DNA from: Planctomycetota bacterium
GTDB lineage: Bacteria > Planctomycetota > UBA1135 > GCA-002686595
Direction of reading: 5' to 3'
Assembly (NCBI GenBank): GCA_013140785.1
Contig: JABFRZ010000441.1
Location: forward strand, 1 to 8,210
DNA: 8,210 nucleotides
Below, piece by piece: positions 7,718 to 8,210 of this stretch (the stretch's first letter is position 1; every line of letters starts with the position of its first letter). The notes beneath the pieces were generated by a model. That model was not told where the DNA came from. It did not search any database and saw nothing but the letters and a program-made list of their open reading frames with translations. Made by a program: the position numbers and the translations under genes.

Positions 7718-8030
7718 CACCCCACGCAGGATCGGGTGCCGGGCGGCGCCCTGGGCGATCACGCCGCGCGTGCTCTGAACGCCGTGTTGCCCGTGATGGT
7801 CGACCCAGCACGTGCTGGCCGAAACCGCCCAGCCACTCGCCGTGCTCGGGCCCGTTCCAGTCCCAGCTCCAGTGCCGGTACGGGCTCTTCGAATCGGCCT
7901 CGTAGGCGAAGGCGTGCGTGGCCGTTCGGATCGCGATCAAGGGCTTTCCGGATTCGACGTAGGCGGCGAAGCGCGCCATGTCCGCGCACGCCCACGCGAT
8001 CAGGAGGGAGCGTAGGAACTCCAAGCGCAT
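7718..8030 (-). pseudogene. ThuA-like domain remnant, frameshifted and truncated
   Basis: Reading leftward from an ATG at 8028-8030, the frame gives MRLEFLRSLL, then DMARFAAYVESGKPLIAIRT, ATHAFAYEADSKSPYRHWSW and GGFGQHVLG, which matches the core of ThuA-like (trehalose utilisation, glutamine-amidotransferase-like) proteins abundant in planctomycetes. After HVLG the frame is lost, but from 7807 another frame continues the family: WVDHHGQHGVQSTRGVIAQG and HPILRGV, ending about 7718. The family usually has two residues (such as ET) between VLG and W, so eleven bases appear lost. Both ends are missing: the N-terminal Rossmann start is absent upstream, and homology stops about a dozen bases from the end of the propeller gene. 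No ribosome-binding site is seen. Function of intact relatives is uncertain; this copy must be dead. Confidence 0.8.
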
Positions 8031-8210
8031 GACGGCCGGGGCCAACGGCACAGTGGGTAAGCCGGTCGGAGGCTGCCGAGGCGAGTTGAGAGGGGGCCTG
8101 GCCCTCGGCGGAGGGCTTCTTGGAGGGAGCCCCGGGTTTCTCGGGGGTGCGAGACGCCGGATCGGCGTCGACGAAGGGCCCTGCCGGGCACCTCGGGGCC
8201 GGTAGGGGAG
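8031..8210. other. Unassigned right edge
   Basis: No gene is recognised. On the minus strand one frame is open from the window edge and reads a low-complexity Pro/Lys/Ala/Ser stretch (ASRTPEKPGAPSKKPSAEGQ, about 8160-8100). This could be the tail of a gene starting outside the window, or chance in GC-rich DNA. Its frame runs out of any sensible sequence before the ThuA-like remnant. Confidence 0.25.

Noticed and set aside
3972..8051. A 1359-codon open frame on the minus strand covering the whole propeller gene
   Set aside because: Only its first about 80 codons look like protein, and those are the ThuA-like remnant. The rest is Arg/Gly/His/Glu-rich sequence mirroring the codon bias of the + strand repeats, a common shadow in GC-rich DNA.
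1..8210. A new defence, CRISPR or mobile system
   Set aside because: No spaced direct repeats, transposase, integrase, reverse transcriptase, nuclease or terminal inverted repeats are visible on either strand.

Overview
This is a GC-rich bacterial window. It carries three long genes that look intact, all on the + strand, separated by stretches of decayed genes. The likely source is a member of the Planctomycetota. That is an inference from three things: a C-terminal fragment typical of planctomycetal heme-binding (PVC-type cytochrome) proteins, a ThuA-like remnant of the kind common in that phylum, and a very large secreted propeller protein with 'LSPDG...VVYRADQDxDG' repeats.

Layout. Positions 2-1327 (+) hold the 3' part of an ABC exporter gene in which the end of an ATPase domain runs without a stop into an ABC-2 permease. 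Ten bases later, 1338-2984 (+) encodes a lipase maturation factor (LMF1-like) membrane protein. The two probably share a transcript. The LMF frame has no stop where the family normally ends (about 2825) and reads 52 further codons antisense to the next gene. Positions 2823-3830 (-) hold a CMAH-like metallo-beta-lactamase-fold hydrolase. It is recognisable from end to end but broken by two clear one-base losses, one in-frame TAG and possibly a third base loss at its stop. Positions 4005-4244 (+) hold a C-terminal remnant of a heme-binding cytochrome-type protein. Positions 4383-7706 (+) encode a secreted 1107-residue protein built of about 20 TolB/WD40-like beta-propeller units, preceded by a good Shine-Dalgarno sequence. 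Positions 7718-8030 (-) hold a ThuA-like remnant with an apparent 11-base deletion. The last 180 bases hold no gene I can name.

How they fit together. The ABC/LMF pair is a membrane and export block. The propeller gene stands alone and is flanked on both sides by gene remnants, which suggests insertion or rearrangement into a decaying region. The lesions cluster in three tracts while the long + strand genes between them keep open frames. That favours real gene decay over random sequence error, though one-base losses in C runs keep error possible. I see no tRNA, rRNA, CRISPR array, insertion sequence or phage gene. I also see no convincing new defence or biosynthetic system; what is notable is the gene decay and the repeat protein.
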